From contig CM064523.1 in assembly GCA_032716605.1 (NCBI GenBank), positions 47,453,064 to 47,517,063 on the forward strand: a stretch of 64,000 nt of DNA, given 5' to 3'. Origin of the DNA: Paralithodes platypus (lineage: Eukaryota; Arthropoda; Malacostraca; Decapoda; Lithodidae). The notes beneath the pieces are model-generated. The model did no database searches, was not told the origin of the DNA, and was given only the letters and a program-made list of their open reading frames with translations. Position numbers and translations under genes: made by a program. This document shows, one piece after another, positions 11,853-22,938 of this stretch; the first letter of the stretch is position 1; the number at the start of each line of letters is the position of its first letter.

Positions 11853-14270
11853 TGTGACGTTAACCACTCAGTTAGAACCGCATGGCTTGTCCTACAGTGC
11901 CTCGCTAGGATCGCCAGGGCAGTGGATGGGGCTACAGGTTATGTATTAGAGTGTGTTTTATTTCATATGAAAGCTTGTGTCATGGGCAGTCCAGAAAGGC
12001 TTTTTGTTTTCACCCATGTCAAGGCTTTATGTATTTAATTGTAAAGTATATGTTTTATCATTAACTAGTAATGATGGGATCTGGGAGAGAGAGAGAGTAG
12101 AACAGAGTGAGAGGGAGCGCGCAGTGTTTTTGTCCCGCTCGATGACGTCACGGCTGGCTGCCTCGTGGGGGTTGGTTGAGAGAGGTCCTTCCCATGCTGT
12201 TAGCTCCCTTGCTAGTGGCTAGAGGACTTGTAACCGCTATTTTCCCACGCGGCTCGAGCTGGTGCGAGTATATATACAGTTCCTCGCCACTCTCTCCCTC
12301 GGATCTGGTTTCTAGAACGCACCCATCTTTTTCCCTTGCTACCTGTCCCCTGCCCTGCACCTGAGAATCTTTTCTTCTGCCTATCTCTCTCATTTTCCAT
12401 ATCTTTCACCACCTTTTATTAATATTATACCCCCTCTGGTTAACTCTGCAAAATCAGCTTCATGCTGGCCAGTTGTATTGTGCGTGCGTTAAGGTCTGAT
12501 ATAACCTATGTATGTTAGTTGTTAAGATAAGTGGATCACGAAGCATTGGTTGGCTTTCATAGTACCGCTTCCTTTAATTATTAGTGTTCTGCTGGATTAG
12601 ATAATGCTAGACTAGGAGTCTGATATTATAAGGTATTGTTTCCTATGAGTGCTGGCTTTAGTTAAAAGCTGCACGACATACCTGAGAACTGGAGTTGATT
12701 GAGTAAATTCTAGTCTGTGTGCCATTGAGAGTAGAGCATGCACGAATGAGGGCTTTTTGCCTATACCATTCTGCACTGTTCTAGTCTCGAATGTTTGTCT
12801 TTGAGGTACGCCAGGAGAACGCTTAATACTTCGGTATTAAGGTTTCTCAAGAGAGCTACCCTTCATTATAACGTAATATTTGACACACAGACTTGAGATT
12901 TGCACTAGGCTATGCGGCATGCCATGCGCACCAGTATCTCGTATCATTGACTCTAGCTAGACTTTATCAGTCACAGTAGACATTAAGTATATTAACCTAA
13001 TTACTCTTTTTATGTATACCCGTTTATGATTACACAAGCATTTTGCAGCCTAGTTTGATGTATTGAGACACAAACGACTTAGGCTCTTTTTGTTGATAGG
13101 AATACTGCATTGTCGTGGCGATTATTATTATTGTTGTAGTGTTTAGGATATTCTTGGCTCCGACGGCATTATATATTCTGCCTTTTTGTGTGCATAGCCT
13201 GCACGAGCATTGTTCCGCTGCCTGCCTTTTTGGGTTCCATTTCCGATACGAGCATCTTTATAGCATCTAACATTTAAAGAAGATTCCTTGTTAGTGTTGA
13301 AGGACTTTAGTGCACTTTCTTTCATGCAGGAGTGCCTGACATTTATTGATTAAAGTAACGTAAACTGTAACTTCTCTTACCACCTTACTTTGCATACCAT
13401 AACCAACCACCTTCGGTTATAGGTAGTAATAGGCTGTTTTCACATAACATTAAGCCTAGAGTAGACGCACATTTATTGAGAGTTTGATAGCCTATTATTG
13501 CATATAGAACTCTGTAGAGTATTTGTGTTCTTTGTTCACTGGGAATATACATCAGAGGTTGGATCTAGCGCTTTCCGTTGTAGCATTTATGCCATTACTA
13601 GTCCAATGAATAAGAGCCCTGATATATTTGAATATATGTGTTGATATGTGTTGAGTAAAGATGGGACTATGGATGAAGAGGTGCGGGAGAGGGTACAACA
13701 GGGGAAGAGGGTTGTAGGAACGCTAAAAGCAGTAACAAGAAATAGGGTGGTCAGTATGGAAGTGAAGAAGTCCTTGCATGACAGTGTGGTAATCCCGACA
13801 CTGACTTACGGAAGCGAAGCATGGACGTTGGTTGAGAGACTCAGACCAAGAGTGAGAGCAGTGGAAATGAATTACTTAAGGAGTGCGTGCGGAGTTACAT
13901 GGAGGGATAGACAGACTAATGAGGAAGTAAGAAGGAGGTGTGGTGTGGAGGTAGATGTGCTGGAAAGTGTGAAAAGGAACAACTTGAGATGGTTCGGCCA
14001 TATGGAACGTATGGAAAGCGAGAGAATGACTAAGAGGGTGTACGAGAGCGAGGTGGAGGGACAGAGGGGGAGAGGTAGACCGAATATGAGGTGGAAGGAT
14101 GGAGTGAGGAACTACATGAACGAAGGCGGTGCTGGTTGGGGGGAGGGGCGTCGACTGACTGGGGACAGAGGTGCATGGGGGCGGTTCGTTCGTGGCCACC
14201 CCTTCGGGGATCACGGCGTCAGGCAATAGATAGATAGATAGATAGATATATTTGAACCCCAGTCGTAACA
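11853..14270 (+). repeat. 3' LTR of retrotransposon 1, with insertion
   Basis: Matches the 5' LTR throughout, except that 13633-14244 is a foreign LINE fragment. Outside that insert it is about 1.8 kb. CRE (12143-12150) and TATA (12269-12276) are kept. Confidence 0.92.
13633..14244 (+). mobile_element. RTE-type LINE 3' fragment inside 3' LTR
   Basis: An open frame at 13648-14229 encodes the C-terminal part of an RTE-type RT (YGSEAWTL, CGVTWRDRQTNEEVR, LRWFGHMERM, GRGRPNMRWKDGV). It stops just before a (GATA)n microsatellite tail of about five units, the kind of 3' tail RTE elements use. The host LTR sequence GATATATTTGAA occurs on both sides (13621-13632 and 14245-14256), giving an 8-12 bp target duplication, with uncertainty because the tail itself is GATA. 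The family appears the same as the copy at 1-1780, which keeps the other end of the protein. Confidence 0.88.
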
Positions 14271-15322
14271 CTACACCTCTGGATAATCAGGTCGAATTAC
14301 TTGTAAACTATTACCTATCGTCTAGTCCCAGAGGGGCGTAACACCTACAACAAAATAATAAACATACTCTGTCAATACCAATCACAAAACTCTCCCAGAA
14401 ATTACATATAAAATTATGTACTAAAAGTAGGCTAGCCGCTACCACTGTAACCTATCGTTCTCTCCATCCTCATATAATCATATTTGAATTAAAGTTACAA
14501 GCACCACTAGTTATGATGGTGGATATAAGAATCAATCTGTCACTGTAGATTAGACACGTATATTTCCTCTTGTTTAGCCTCTTCCCCCACATTTTCCGAC
14601 TTAAAGAGAATCAGAACACTCTCCCAATCTGGGGACTGTTTTGAAAATGATACACATTTTACTTTTCTTTCAATTAGTAAGCCTACACAAACTAAAACTC
14701 AAATAAACCAATAACCCAGAGGCTTTACTGTATTTCCCTCGTCCGATTTCTCTCTAGTCTCCACTGGCACTAATTGTAGCCTACAAATGTTCCTCGTTAT
14801 TTTTTACATTTGTATTGCCTTTTAGAGTCTTTAATATTATTTCCCATACCTTTGTATTGGTTTTATCTTGTGTTATTTCCTCTACTAGCTTATTTTAATG
14901 TTCTTCTTTTGCCGGTACTTTTATCATTACCTGCACCTCTAAAATGTGTTCCTTTCTTTTTCCCTTGGTTTACCTTGCGTCGCTAGTAACATTCGAGTCT
15001 GCGTGAATTTTAGGGCATAGTTCTAATAATACAATCACTGTAATAATAATAAACATTGAAGAATTTAGAATATTATATTATACTAACACTAATTAACAAT
15101 ATCAGAAACTTTAAAGTAAAATTATGTTCATGTCGTCATGAAGGGAAACGGAGATGGCAGGCGAATAACTAGGGATAACTATAATGTTTTATTTATTTAT
15201 GGTGATACGAGGTCTTGGTTAGTTGGTTACATGTTATGAAATTATGATGAAGTTACATAATACCTTGGGTAGGCTAATGGCTAAAGCCTAATCATTACAT
15301 TATCCATTGTGTTTATTATTAA
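14271..15322. other. AT-rich non-coding spacer
   Basis: I see no gene, RNA gene or recognisable element here. The sequence is AT-rich, with scattered stops in all frames. Confidence 0.5.
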
Positions 15323-16003
15323 GGAGTCAAAATGCCATTACCAGGTTTACCACATCATAATATTAGATGTAGGAATATAAACTGGGGGGCCAAACCAGGG
15401 GCCAGCGGCGAGCCTACGCCGTCCCAAGGGCTCGGAAATATATTTAGAGGCAACCCGACTGGAGTGAGACTCAGTCAGACGGCGACCATGGACGCCGCCT
15501 GATGGCGTCCATGAGCAAAAACAAATTTTGACACTTTCTTGAGTCACCGCCCAGGTGGCGTCATAGGGGGAGGGCCTCCCGTGAGTTCGCGACCCGACAA
15601 CGTCTCACGTGGCAACGTGGCCGCTCGTGTGACGTCCCTTCCCCAACCCCTATAAATAACGCTCCCGCCAAGTGGCGTCCCAAGTTGTGCCGGAGTAGGC
15701 GTCCAGGGTGGCCGTCCATCGCCGCAGTAGTACCTATAGGCGCCGCCCTGCGTCCTATAGGTGCCGCTCGTCGGGAGCATAGTCGCCGACCTGTTTGCGC
15801 ACTACGGCGCAAGTCGCCGCCGCGGCTGTGACATTTGTCTCCCTTAGGACTTGCATGGTCGCCACTCTACCCCGTCCAGTCCCCATCAGGTGGCGTGCCG
15901 TCCATACTGCCTGCCGTGTACGTCCCGTCCCGCGATCACCCACGTTTCTCGCCAGTGGTCTCCCCCTTCTATCGCCACTCCCTAAGTCGTGGAGCGTCGG
16001 CAC
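15323..16003. promoter_or_regulatory. CpG-rich block with promoter-like motifs
   Basis: Sharply GC- and CpG-rich against AT-rich flanks. It holds a perfect 9-bp inverted repeat ATGGACGCC/GGCGTCCAT (15488-15496 and 15504-15512), an E-box CACGTG near 15606, TGACGTC near 15631, and TATAAATA at 15651-15658. A repeated CCTATAGG-GCCGC pair lies near 15732 and 15756. The block starts and ends close to TTAA tetranucleotides (15319-15322 and 16004-16007), as the TTAA elements elsewhere in the window do, but I see no matching terminal repeats. It may be a promoter/CpG island, a fragment of an LTR, or a TTAA element. Open frames in it have no recognisable domain. Confidence 0.35.
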
Positions 16004-16380
16004 TTAATTTGGCATAGTGTGACCCTTGCTTTAGTTATTCCTGTGCTGGTACTAGAGTGTCACACGGTCCTTCTCCTTATCTTATCTCCCCCCTCCCTCC
16101 CTCCCTACCCTACCCAACTACTTCTACCCTTTACCCGCAGTAGGCAGCGCGTCAGTCTCATAATTACGGTACTCGATCATTTCAACAACAGGTTTTTTCT
16201 CGCTATAGTGTTTACGGCAATGCTCGATTGTTTTGTTCACATATTGAAGTTGGTTAGGTTCAAATTAAGCTAAGATCAAATTAATATATGTTAGGTAAAT
16301 TTAGTGTAGGCTAGGATTACGTTAGACTAAAGGTAAGCTAAGTGGCTGTGAGCGAACTGACCGTACATGTCTCCCTTCTT

Positions 16381-16690
16381 ATTACCTCCACCAACGAACT
16401 TGAAGGAGTTTCTGATTTTGCCTCCATTTGTCTCTTTGTCTGTAAGCAAGATAGCCTATCTAAAACAGTTATGAACTCAATTTCATGAAATTTGGTGGGC
16501 AGATAACACATGCTGAAAGGAACACGTGATTCAATTTAGCACACAATTGGTAGAGTGCCAGTCTGCCAGTCTAGGCTACTCCCAAAGTTATGAACCGATG
16601 GTCACGAAATGTGGTGGGTAGATGGATTATGCGCCAAGAAAGGACTGATTCCATTTAGGAGGGGATCAGTATAGCACCCTCTAGTCTTAT
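16381..16690. repeat. Diverged tandem repeat, about 120-bp period
   Basis: Two related units share AGTTATGAACNNAT, a GAAATNTGGTGGGNAGAT block and GATTCNATTTAG. They begin near 16465 and 16588. This motif set resembles a dispersed repeat, but I cannot name it. Confidence 0.5.
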
Positions 16691-16740
16691 CTCTCTCTTT
16701 ACACACAACTATCATAGTTTAAATGTTTTTAATATTATTA

Positions 16741-17158
16741 TTAAGAGAGAGTGAGAGAGTTTATGAGCGTGGGAAGACACACCTGGTTCAACACGTTTAA
16801 AATTCCCACTTAAAACTCTTGCTCACATCATTTTTACAGCCATTCTGTGTTAATAATAATAATAATAATAAACAACGGTTTATTAAAGAATGGCAGCCTC
16901 ATGAGCTGAAAATACACATTTTACAATTAGTGGATGAACATGATATGTACAGATATGAAAATGGTAAGCCCAGTTTACAATGGGTGAGTATAATATACTT
17001 TACATTAAAACAAGAAATTAATACAATAATTATGCTAGTGCAAAATACAAATTATCGTAAATTAACCATGAAAGTAAGTGATTTACAGTGCATAATTATA
17101 CAGTACACATTTATTTTACTCATATATATACAGAACATACATATATACGCATACGTAC
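16741..17158. repeat. Microsatellites and AT-rich sequence
   Basis: A GA-rich run lies near 16745-16765, (AAT)n at about 16850-16870, and a CATATA/TACGCA-rich stretch just before 17159, the target of LTR retrotransposon 2. No gene is evident. Confidence 0.55.
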
Positions 17159-17162
17159 ACAC

Positions 17163-18625
17163 TGTTATGTATTGCCTTAATTAAACTAATTGCTGGTGGG
17201 ATAGAGTTAACTATTATTAGTGGGTATATGTGACTATTTATTTGTACATAGGAAGGCCTTTAGGAAGTAAACTAACTTCGGGGAACATACTTTGTGTTCA
17301 GAGTGTACAGTAGGCAAGTGGCGCCAAGCGCACACGTTCCCCCCCTCTTACCTTGTTTAAGCATCTCTCTGGCAGACGTATGATTAGTCCTTATATAATT
17401 CGTGATTTAATGTTTTACTCTTCATTTATATATTTTAATGAAGTATTCTATATAATTATTAGTTTAGTTAAGTTGTTTGATTGGAAAGCGAGTAGTTGTA
17501 TGTTAGTCCAGTACGATAACTTTACTGACCATGCAAGGACTGATAGAAAATAGGATTTGAGAAACTTCAGTTCTCCTCACGCCTCTGCTTCGCCAAGACC
17601 TCACCATGGGTCATCCTGAGTTTGTCCTGCCTTGTATAACTATCTCTCTATAGATAAGTATTATTATTTTGTATTGTATGATTATGTTGTATTGTGTGAA
17701 TGTAAGGATAGATGTATAAAGTGTAATTTATATGTAAATAATATCCATACTTTTAAACTATCTTTTCATCCATACCTCCCTTATTTATTTTCATGTAGCC
17801 TACTATCTTTCACTTTCAAATTAACTTAAAGATTTAACACATAACGAGCGGCCTCTGCGGTTTATTTATATGTACCGCCCAGCGGGGTGTTTTTAGCCAA
17901 AATAGGGCTGTTTACGTGATCATTTTCATGCCTAAATAAGACCCAGAACGTAAAACAAGTATCTATCCCTGAAAGGGCATGAACAGAGCTTTCGAATGAC
18001 ACCATAACGATCCTTGTATGATGGATAGTTTTCTTGCAATAACCGTGCAACCCGAGTGCAAAAAGCAAGTAATTCGGTACTTTCCCCATATAATTGAGTA
18101 TGTAGCGAGTGAGAGAGGGAGGAGGGAGCTGAGATTCGTGTCAGTAGGTTCGCCGCGGTGGTCTGGAGCAGTCATACGCTCGCTAGTCTCCTGCCACCAC
18201 TTGTCTCTCTCTCTCAGCAACATTACGTGCTGAAATTGCCACTCGACCTATGTCGAGCGCCGCCAGTTAGTCCAGCTTTATTAAATACGACTTAAGTGGT
18301 GAGCCGCTAAAGAAGGGTTAAATACCTTAGATATTTTTGTGGTTCCTTACATATAAATCCTAAAGGATTTACGAAAGCATAAATTTTTCTACTGACATTT
18401 AACGTAAACTTAATAATATCAATTATATGATTCTGGTTGGCTGGTTGTATAGCAATAGGGTAATATAATAGTAGGGTTTCGCTGGAGGATAATATTAACC
18501 TTGCAGTCTAGTTTTGGGTGGTTAACTTCCATTCTTATAATACCACAGTGATAAGTTGTGTTGCCATTTCATTGGAGTTAATCATTTATTCATGGTGTTG
18601 TGGATTTGAACCCTAGTCCGTAACA
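17163..18625 (+). repeat. 5' LTR of retrotransposon 2, interrupted by a MITE
   Basis: It is 1463 bp long because 17838-18317 plus one TTAA is an insertion. Without it the LTR matches the 981-bp 3' LTR. A TTATATAATT box near 17390 is a possible TATA element. The last 20 bases closely resemble the end of element 1's LTR. Confidence 0.92.
17838..18317 (+). mobile_element. TTAA MITE family A, copy 1 (480 bp)
   Basis: Absent from the partner LTR, which keeps one intact TTAA. Here TTAA is duplicated at 17834-17837 and 18318-18321. Ends are CACATAACGAGCGGC and, read inward from the other side, CCCTTCTTTAGCGGC: imperfect inverted repeats beginning with C as in piggyBac-type elements. It has no coding capacity. 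Two more copies of 479 bp are at 47436-47914 and 62554-63032. Confidence 0.9.
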
Positions 18626-18630
18626 TTATA

Positions 18631-18649
18631 TGGGGGCCTGACCGGGATT
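18631..18649 (+). other. Primer binding site of retrotransposon 2
   Basis: TGGGGGCCTGACCGGGATT starts five bases after the LTR. It is complementary to a tRNA 3' end with a conventional T-arm (AATCCCGG) and CCA. Its first seven bases and the CCGGGAT block match the tRNA-Pro primer site used by gammaretroviruses, so tRNA-Pro is a fair guess. Confidence 0.65.
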
Positions 18650-18805
18650 ACCTTTTTGCTTTTATACAAGTTAATTATTTTATTATTGGTCAACTATGAA
18701 TACTTATGCTTTTGTGTGTCCTGTTTTGGTGTGAATGATTTTCTTTGTTTTGTGCACTCTTGAACATCTCCCTTCTAAGACTGTTTGCTCTGTTTAGATT
18801 TCACT

Positions 18806-19490
18806 ATGGAGTTTAACATCGATGAATTTGTTGATAAACCTTCTTTGAGTACCTTGACTGTTTCCCAGATAAAGAAAACTGACTGGATTGCATTAGCCAT
18901 CAAATATGGAGTTGCTCACAAATCCAGTATGTCTAAGGCTGAGGTAAAGAAGCGTGTGATCGATAAATTGGTAATTGATGATTTGCTACCACTTGAAGCC
19001 TATAGTTTGTGCGATGGTGATGTAGGTAGCCCATCATTGCTTATGATTAAAAAGATGGAATTAGAGGATGCAGAAAGACAGAGCATGAAAGAGGAATGAA
19101 AGCCCAAGAAACTGCTCAAAAAGAGCAAGATCGATTACAAAGAGCAAGATCGATTACAAAGAGAGCAAGATCGATTACATGAACTTGAAGTATTGAGACT
19201 GAAGAGTGAAGAAAGTGTGAAAGACAGAGAAGTGAATAAAGAAGGAAGAAAGACAAACCTATCTGGAGTTTGTCAAAGAAAAGGAAAGGCACTTTAATGC
19301 TTGGTTGAGGGCCAGTAAAGTAACTACTTTTGAACAACTCTGTCAGCTGGTTGTGTTAGAAGAAATTCTCCGCAAAGTTCCATATTCCTTGAAATTGTAT
19401 CTACAAGAGAGAGAAGTTACTAATGTAAACAAGGCATCCACTTTGGCTGAAAATTACAGGTTGACTCATGGTGACTCTTTTTTTCAGGCA
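18806..19490 (+). pseudogene. gag of retrotransposon 2, internally deleted
   Basis: Starts at the ATG at 18806 (MEFNIDEF). About 95 residues in, a stop at 19097 interrupts it. Next is a short array of three near-identical 18-20 bp units (about 19118-19180) encoding KEQDRLQ-like coiled-coil repeats. The capsid N-terminal part is missing. The frame at about 19280-19505 keeps the capsid C-terminal region (FNAWLRASKVTTFEQLC, LVVLEEIL), which aligns with the matching part of element 1 gag. The damaged gag means particles would have to come from another copy. Confidence 0.7.
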
Positions 19491-22400
19491 GAAGCAGAAG
19501 GGGACTGACTCGTCTAGGAGTACTAGTGTCTCTAGCGGCAGTTTCCGAGGTGGTGGTGGAACTCGTGTAACAGGTGATGGGAATGGTTCTGGTGGCTCCC
19601 AGCCATCTACTAAGGTTACTTCTGGGAGCACTGTATCTGGTAAGACTGAACCAGGTAAAACCCCAAACTCATCCAAACTTACTTTGATTTGTGCTTATTG
19701 TAAACAAACCGGTCATCACATTAGGGACTGTCCTAAGCTTAAAGGCAGGGAAAGACGCCCAGAACAAGTTCTGGCTACTTCTAGCATTCCTTCTAACTTG
19801 CCTACCAGTGAACCAGCTACTTCTAGTTCTAACCAAACTTCTAAACTGACTGTTTTGAGTGCCTGTCCTAATAACCCCACAGAGACTCAAGACAGTGTTC
19901 TAGCTGGTAGTGACCTTCCTAGCTGTTCTGGTGATCAGTTTCAACCCTTTCGTTCTATAGGAACAGTTTCTTTTTCTGACACTTCCACTAAATATCCTAT
20001 TCAAGTACTTAGGGACACAGGAGCCTCTCATAGCCTCATGTTAACAGGTGTGGTGCCTGATTTGGAAGACTGTTATTTGGCCCAGAGTGTTCTGATCAAT
20101 GGAGTTAGTGGGTGTATTACTGTTCCTCTGGCTAAGGTTTATTTAAATACTGAGTTAGCTAGTGGGTACTTCACTGTAGGAGTTCAAGAGTCACTACCTG
20201 TGAAAGGAGTGAACTTTCTGTTAGGGAATGATATTGCAGGTGGAAAAGTTGTACCTGACCCCATTGTAGTTTCGTCTCCCTCTTTATGTAATAACACAGA
20301 ACAGCTGGAAAAGGACTATCCTTATTTGTTCCCTTCTTGTGTAATGACTAGGAGCATGGCAGCCAAACAGAAGGACAGTAATGATAGCACTAATTCTGTA
20401 GATGTTGATATCTCACACCTATTTTCTGATAATGACTCTTCTCAGGTGTTAGCTTCTCCAGAGGAACTAAGTAACGTACCAATTGATTCTAACACTCTTA
20501 AAGAAGCCCAGGTAAAAGACTCTGACAAGGCTGTCGAGGATTCTGAGTTAGTGAACTTTCCCAAATGTTTTTATGTGAGGAACGGTATCCTAATGAGAAA
20601 ATACAGACTTCCTAAAGTACCAGCTAATGAAACTTGGCAAGAATACCACCAAGTGGTTATACCTACTATGTTCAGATCTCTTATCATATCAGTGGGTCAT
20701 GACCTCAGTGGTGGACATTTAGGTGTTAACAAAACTTATACCAAAATCTCCAAGGACTTCTTCTGGCCTAAAATGAAGCAATCTGTTGCCTACTACTGTA
20801 AAACATGTCATGGGTGCCAAATGGCTGGAAAACCAAATCAGCCAATAAAACCTGTACCATTAAATCCAATTCCAGTGACAGAGGAACCTTTCAGTAAAGT
20901 AATCATTGATTGTGTTGGTCCCTTGCCTAAAACACGCAGTGGAAATGAGTATTTGCTAACGGTTATGTGTTCTACCACTAGGTATCCAGAGGTTTTTCCA
21001 TTGAGGCGAATAACTTCCAAGAATATCGTGAAAGCCCTTAGTAAATTCTTCACTCAGTATGGAATTCCTCGTTTTGTCCAATCTGACCTAAGTAGCAATT
21101 TCACTTCCCAACTTTTCAAACAAACTATGCATGAGTTGGGAGTGCGCCAGTACCATTCCACAGCCTGTAGACCAGAGTCCCAAGGTGCATTAGAACGCCT
21201 ACATCAAACTCTCAAGTCAATGTTGACAAAGTATTGCGAGGAAAATAATGCAGATTGGGATGAAGGTATTCATTTTGTGTTGTATGCTGTAAGGAGTAGT
21301 GTACAAGATTCCCTTGATTTTTCACCTTTTGAGTTGGTGTATGGTCATGAGGTTAGAGGTCCTCTTAAAGTTCTAAAAGAAACTTGGTTAGATACCCCTT
21401 CCAGTAAACCTCTTCTTACCTATGTTCATCAGTTTAGACAAAGATTAAAAACTGCTATAGAACATGCAATGAAAAACCTGAAGGATTCTCAGGTAACCAT
21501 GAAAGACAATTTTGACAGGAAAGCTGTTGCCAGAGAGTTTAAGCCAGGTGATCTTATGTTAGCCTTTCTGCCAATCCCTAAGAAACCTTTACAAAGTAAG
21601 TTTCATGGTCCTTATGTGATAAAACAAAAGACCAGTAATGTAAATTATGTCCTGAAAACTCCTGACAGACGAAAGGCAGAGAGACTAATACATGTGAACC
21701 TGATCAAGCCATACTTTGTAAGAGATCCTGGCAATGATGCCCCTGTGTTGAACGTGGATGTAGCAAACTCTGTAATTGCGGATGAAGAAGATATTTCTTT
21801 GCCCTCGGACACGAAATTGCAAAACTCTGATTTCTTGTCTAATCCTCATCTAAAATTCCAGCACTTGCCGCCTGACCAGAGTGGTGACTTGGAATCCCTG
21901 CTTAATGAGTTTCCACAGCTGTTTGGCGATGTACCCCAGCAGTGCCCTCTGGTTGAGCATGATGTGGTGTTGGTCGACGGTGCTCGTCCCATCAAGCAGC
22001 ATCCCTACCGCGCCAGTCCATGGAAGCGGGAGGCCCTGAGGAAGGAGGTGATGTTCCTGATGGATAATAGCCTGGTGGAGAAGAGTGACAGCGAGTGGGC
22101 TTCACCATGCCTGTTAGTGGACAAGCCGGATGGATCGTTCCGGATGTGCACTGACTACCGCCAGGTTAACCAACTAACCTGTCAGGACTGCTACCCTCTT
22201 CCTCGGATTGACGACCTTATCGACCAACTGGGGGACGCCAACTACATTACCAAGATCGACTTATTGCGTGGGTACTACCAGGTCCGGCTGACTGAGCATG
22301 CCAAACGAATCTCTGCGTTTGTCACCCCTGACGGCTTATACCACTACACCGTCATGCCCTTTGGGATGGTCAACGCACCAGCAACCTTCCAACGGCTGAT

Positions 22401-22938
22401 TCATCGGGTGACAGAGGGACTCATCGGGGTGCAATCTTACTTGGACGATCTGGTAGTATACAGCAAATCATGGGAAGATCATCAACTTCAACTGCGCGCC
22501 CTATTCTACAACCTGGCTGAAGCACACTTAACAGTAAACTTGGCCAAGAGTGAGTTTGGACATGCCAACGTAATATTCCTGGGTCATGTGGTTGGGCAAG
22601 GTGAAGTTAGGCCAGTATCTGCCAAAGTAGAAGCCATTGCATCACTGCCTGTTCCCCATGATCGTAAGGCATTAATGCGCTTCATGGGCATGAGTGGGTA
22701 CTATCGGCGCTTTGTGCCCAATTTTTCTGAACTCTCTGCACCTTTAACAGCCTTAGTCAGTCCAAAGAAGAAGTTTGTGTGGACTCAGGAATGCCAAGAC
22801 GCCTTCGTGAAAATCCGTGCCCTTCTCACAAATGCGCCCATACTGAAATCTCCACAATTCACCAAGCCGTTTATCTTTCAAATAGACGGCAGTGATGTGG
22901 GAGCAGGGGCTGTATTGTTACAGTATAGTGAGAATTAA
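19468..22938 (+). CDS. Zinc knuckle, protease, integrase and RT polyprotein of retrotransposon 2
   Basis: A 1156-residue open frame. The CCHC knuckle (CAYCKQTGHHIRDC) is near residue 74 and retropepsin (LRDTGASH) near 180, with LLGNDIAGG after it. Integrase follows: HHCC finger near 410-445 (HLGVNKTY...CKTCHGC), then catalytic DDE at about 479 (IIDCVGP), 537 (QSDLSSNF) and 569 (ESQGALER), and a GPY/F module near 710. RT follows from about 845, with KIDLLRGYYQV, MPFGMVNAPATFQ and YLDDLVVY near 990. The frame ends inside RNase H after IDGSDVGAGAVL. All visible catalytic residues of protease, integrase and RT are present. The order protease-integrase-RT differs from ordinary Gypsy (RT before integrase). 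The stated start is only the first in-frame start; gag and pol are probably translated together. RNase H is cut by a stop at 22936. Confidence 0.93.
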   Translation: MVTLFFRQKQKGTDSSRSTSVSSGSFRGGGGTRVTGDGNGSGGSQPSTKVTSGSTVSGKTEPGKTPNSSKLTLICAYCKQTGHHIRDCPKLKGRERRPEQVLATSSIPSNLPTSEPATSSSNQTSKLTVLSACPNNPTETQDSVLAGSDLPSCSGDQFQPFRSIGTVSFSDTSTKYPIQVLRDTGASHSLMLTGVVPDLEDCYLAQSVLINGVSGCITVPLAKVYLNTELASGYFTVGVQESLPVKGVNFLLGNDIAGGKVVPDPIVVSSPSLCNNTEQLEKDYPYLFPSCVMTRSMAAKQKDSNDSTNSVDVDISHLFSDNDSSQVLASPEELSNVPIDSNTLKEAQVKDSDKAVEDSELVNFPKCFYVRNGILMRKYRLPKVPANETWQEYHQVVIPTMFRSLIISVGHDLSGGHLGVNKTYTKISKDFFWPKMKQSVAYYCKTCHGCQMAGKPNQPIKPVPLNPIPVTEEPFSKVIIDCVGPLPKTRSGNEYLLTVMCSTTRYPEVFPLRRITSKNIVKALSKFFTQYGIPRFVQSDLSSNFTSQLFKQTMHELGVRQYHSTACRPESQGALERLHQTLKSMLTKYCEENNADWDEGIHFVLYAVRSSVQDSLDFSPFELVYGHEVRGPLKVLKETWLDTPSSKPLLTYVHQFRQRLKTAIEHAMKNLKDSQVTMKDNFDRKAVAREFKPGDLMLAFLPIPKKPLQSKFHGPYVIKQKTSNVNYVLKTPDRRKAERLIHVNLIKPYFVRDPGNDAPVLNVDVANSVIADEEDISLPSDTKLQNSDFLSNPHLKFQHLPPDQSGDLESLLNEFPQLFGDVPQQCPLVEHDVVLVDGARPIKQHPYRASPWKREALRKEVMFLMDNSLVEKSDSEWASPCLLVDKPDGSFRMCTDYRQVNQLTCQDCYPLPRIDDLIDQLGDANYITKIDLLRGYYQVRLTEHAKRISAFVTPDGLYHYTVMPFGMVNAPATFQRLIHRVTEGLIGVQSYLDDLVVYSKSWEDHQLQLRALFYNLAEAHLTVNLAKSEFGHANVIFLGHVVGQGEVRPVSAKVEAIASLPVPHDRKALMRFMGMSGYYRRFVPNFSELSAPLTALVSPKKKFVWTQECQDAFVKIRALLTNAPILKSPQFTKPFIFQIDGSDVGAGAVLLQYSEN

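Larger units (their letters stand above)
4877..14270 (+). mobile_element. LTR retrotransposon 1, Gypsy (Gmr1-like), defective
   Basis: Bounded by two long direct repeats that begin TGTGACGTTAACC and end AGTCGTAACA, with a 4-bp target duplication CTAC (4873-4876 and 14271-14274). A tRNA primer site follows the 5' LTR and a purine-rich G run precedes the 3' LTR. Inside are gag, protease, the C-terminal part of integrase, and RNase H, in that order. The upstream half of integrase and all of RT are missing, so the copy is non-autonomous. Integrase lying before RNase H matches element 2 and Gmr1-type Gypsy elements. Two later insertions are nested in it: a CR1 fragment in gag (7511-8455) and an RTE fragment in the 3' LTR (13633-14244). 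By eye the LTRs differ at about 20 sites over roughly 1.78 kb, suggesting fairly recent insertion. Confidence 0.92.

Noticed and set aside
15544..16003. Arg/Pro-rich proteins in the CpG-rich block
   Set aside because: Long frames are expected by chance in GC-rich DNA where stop codons are rare; frames overlap on both strands.
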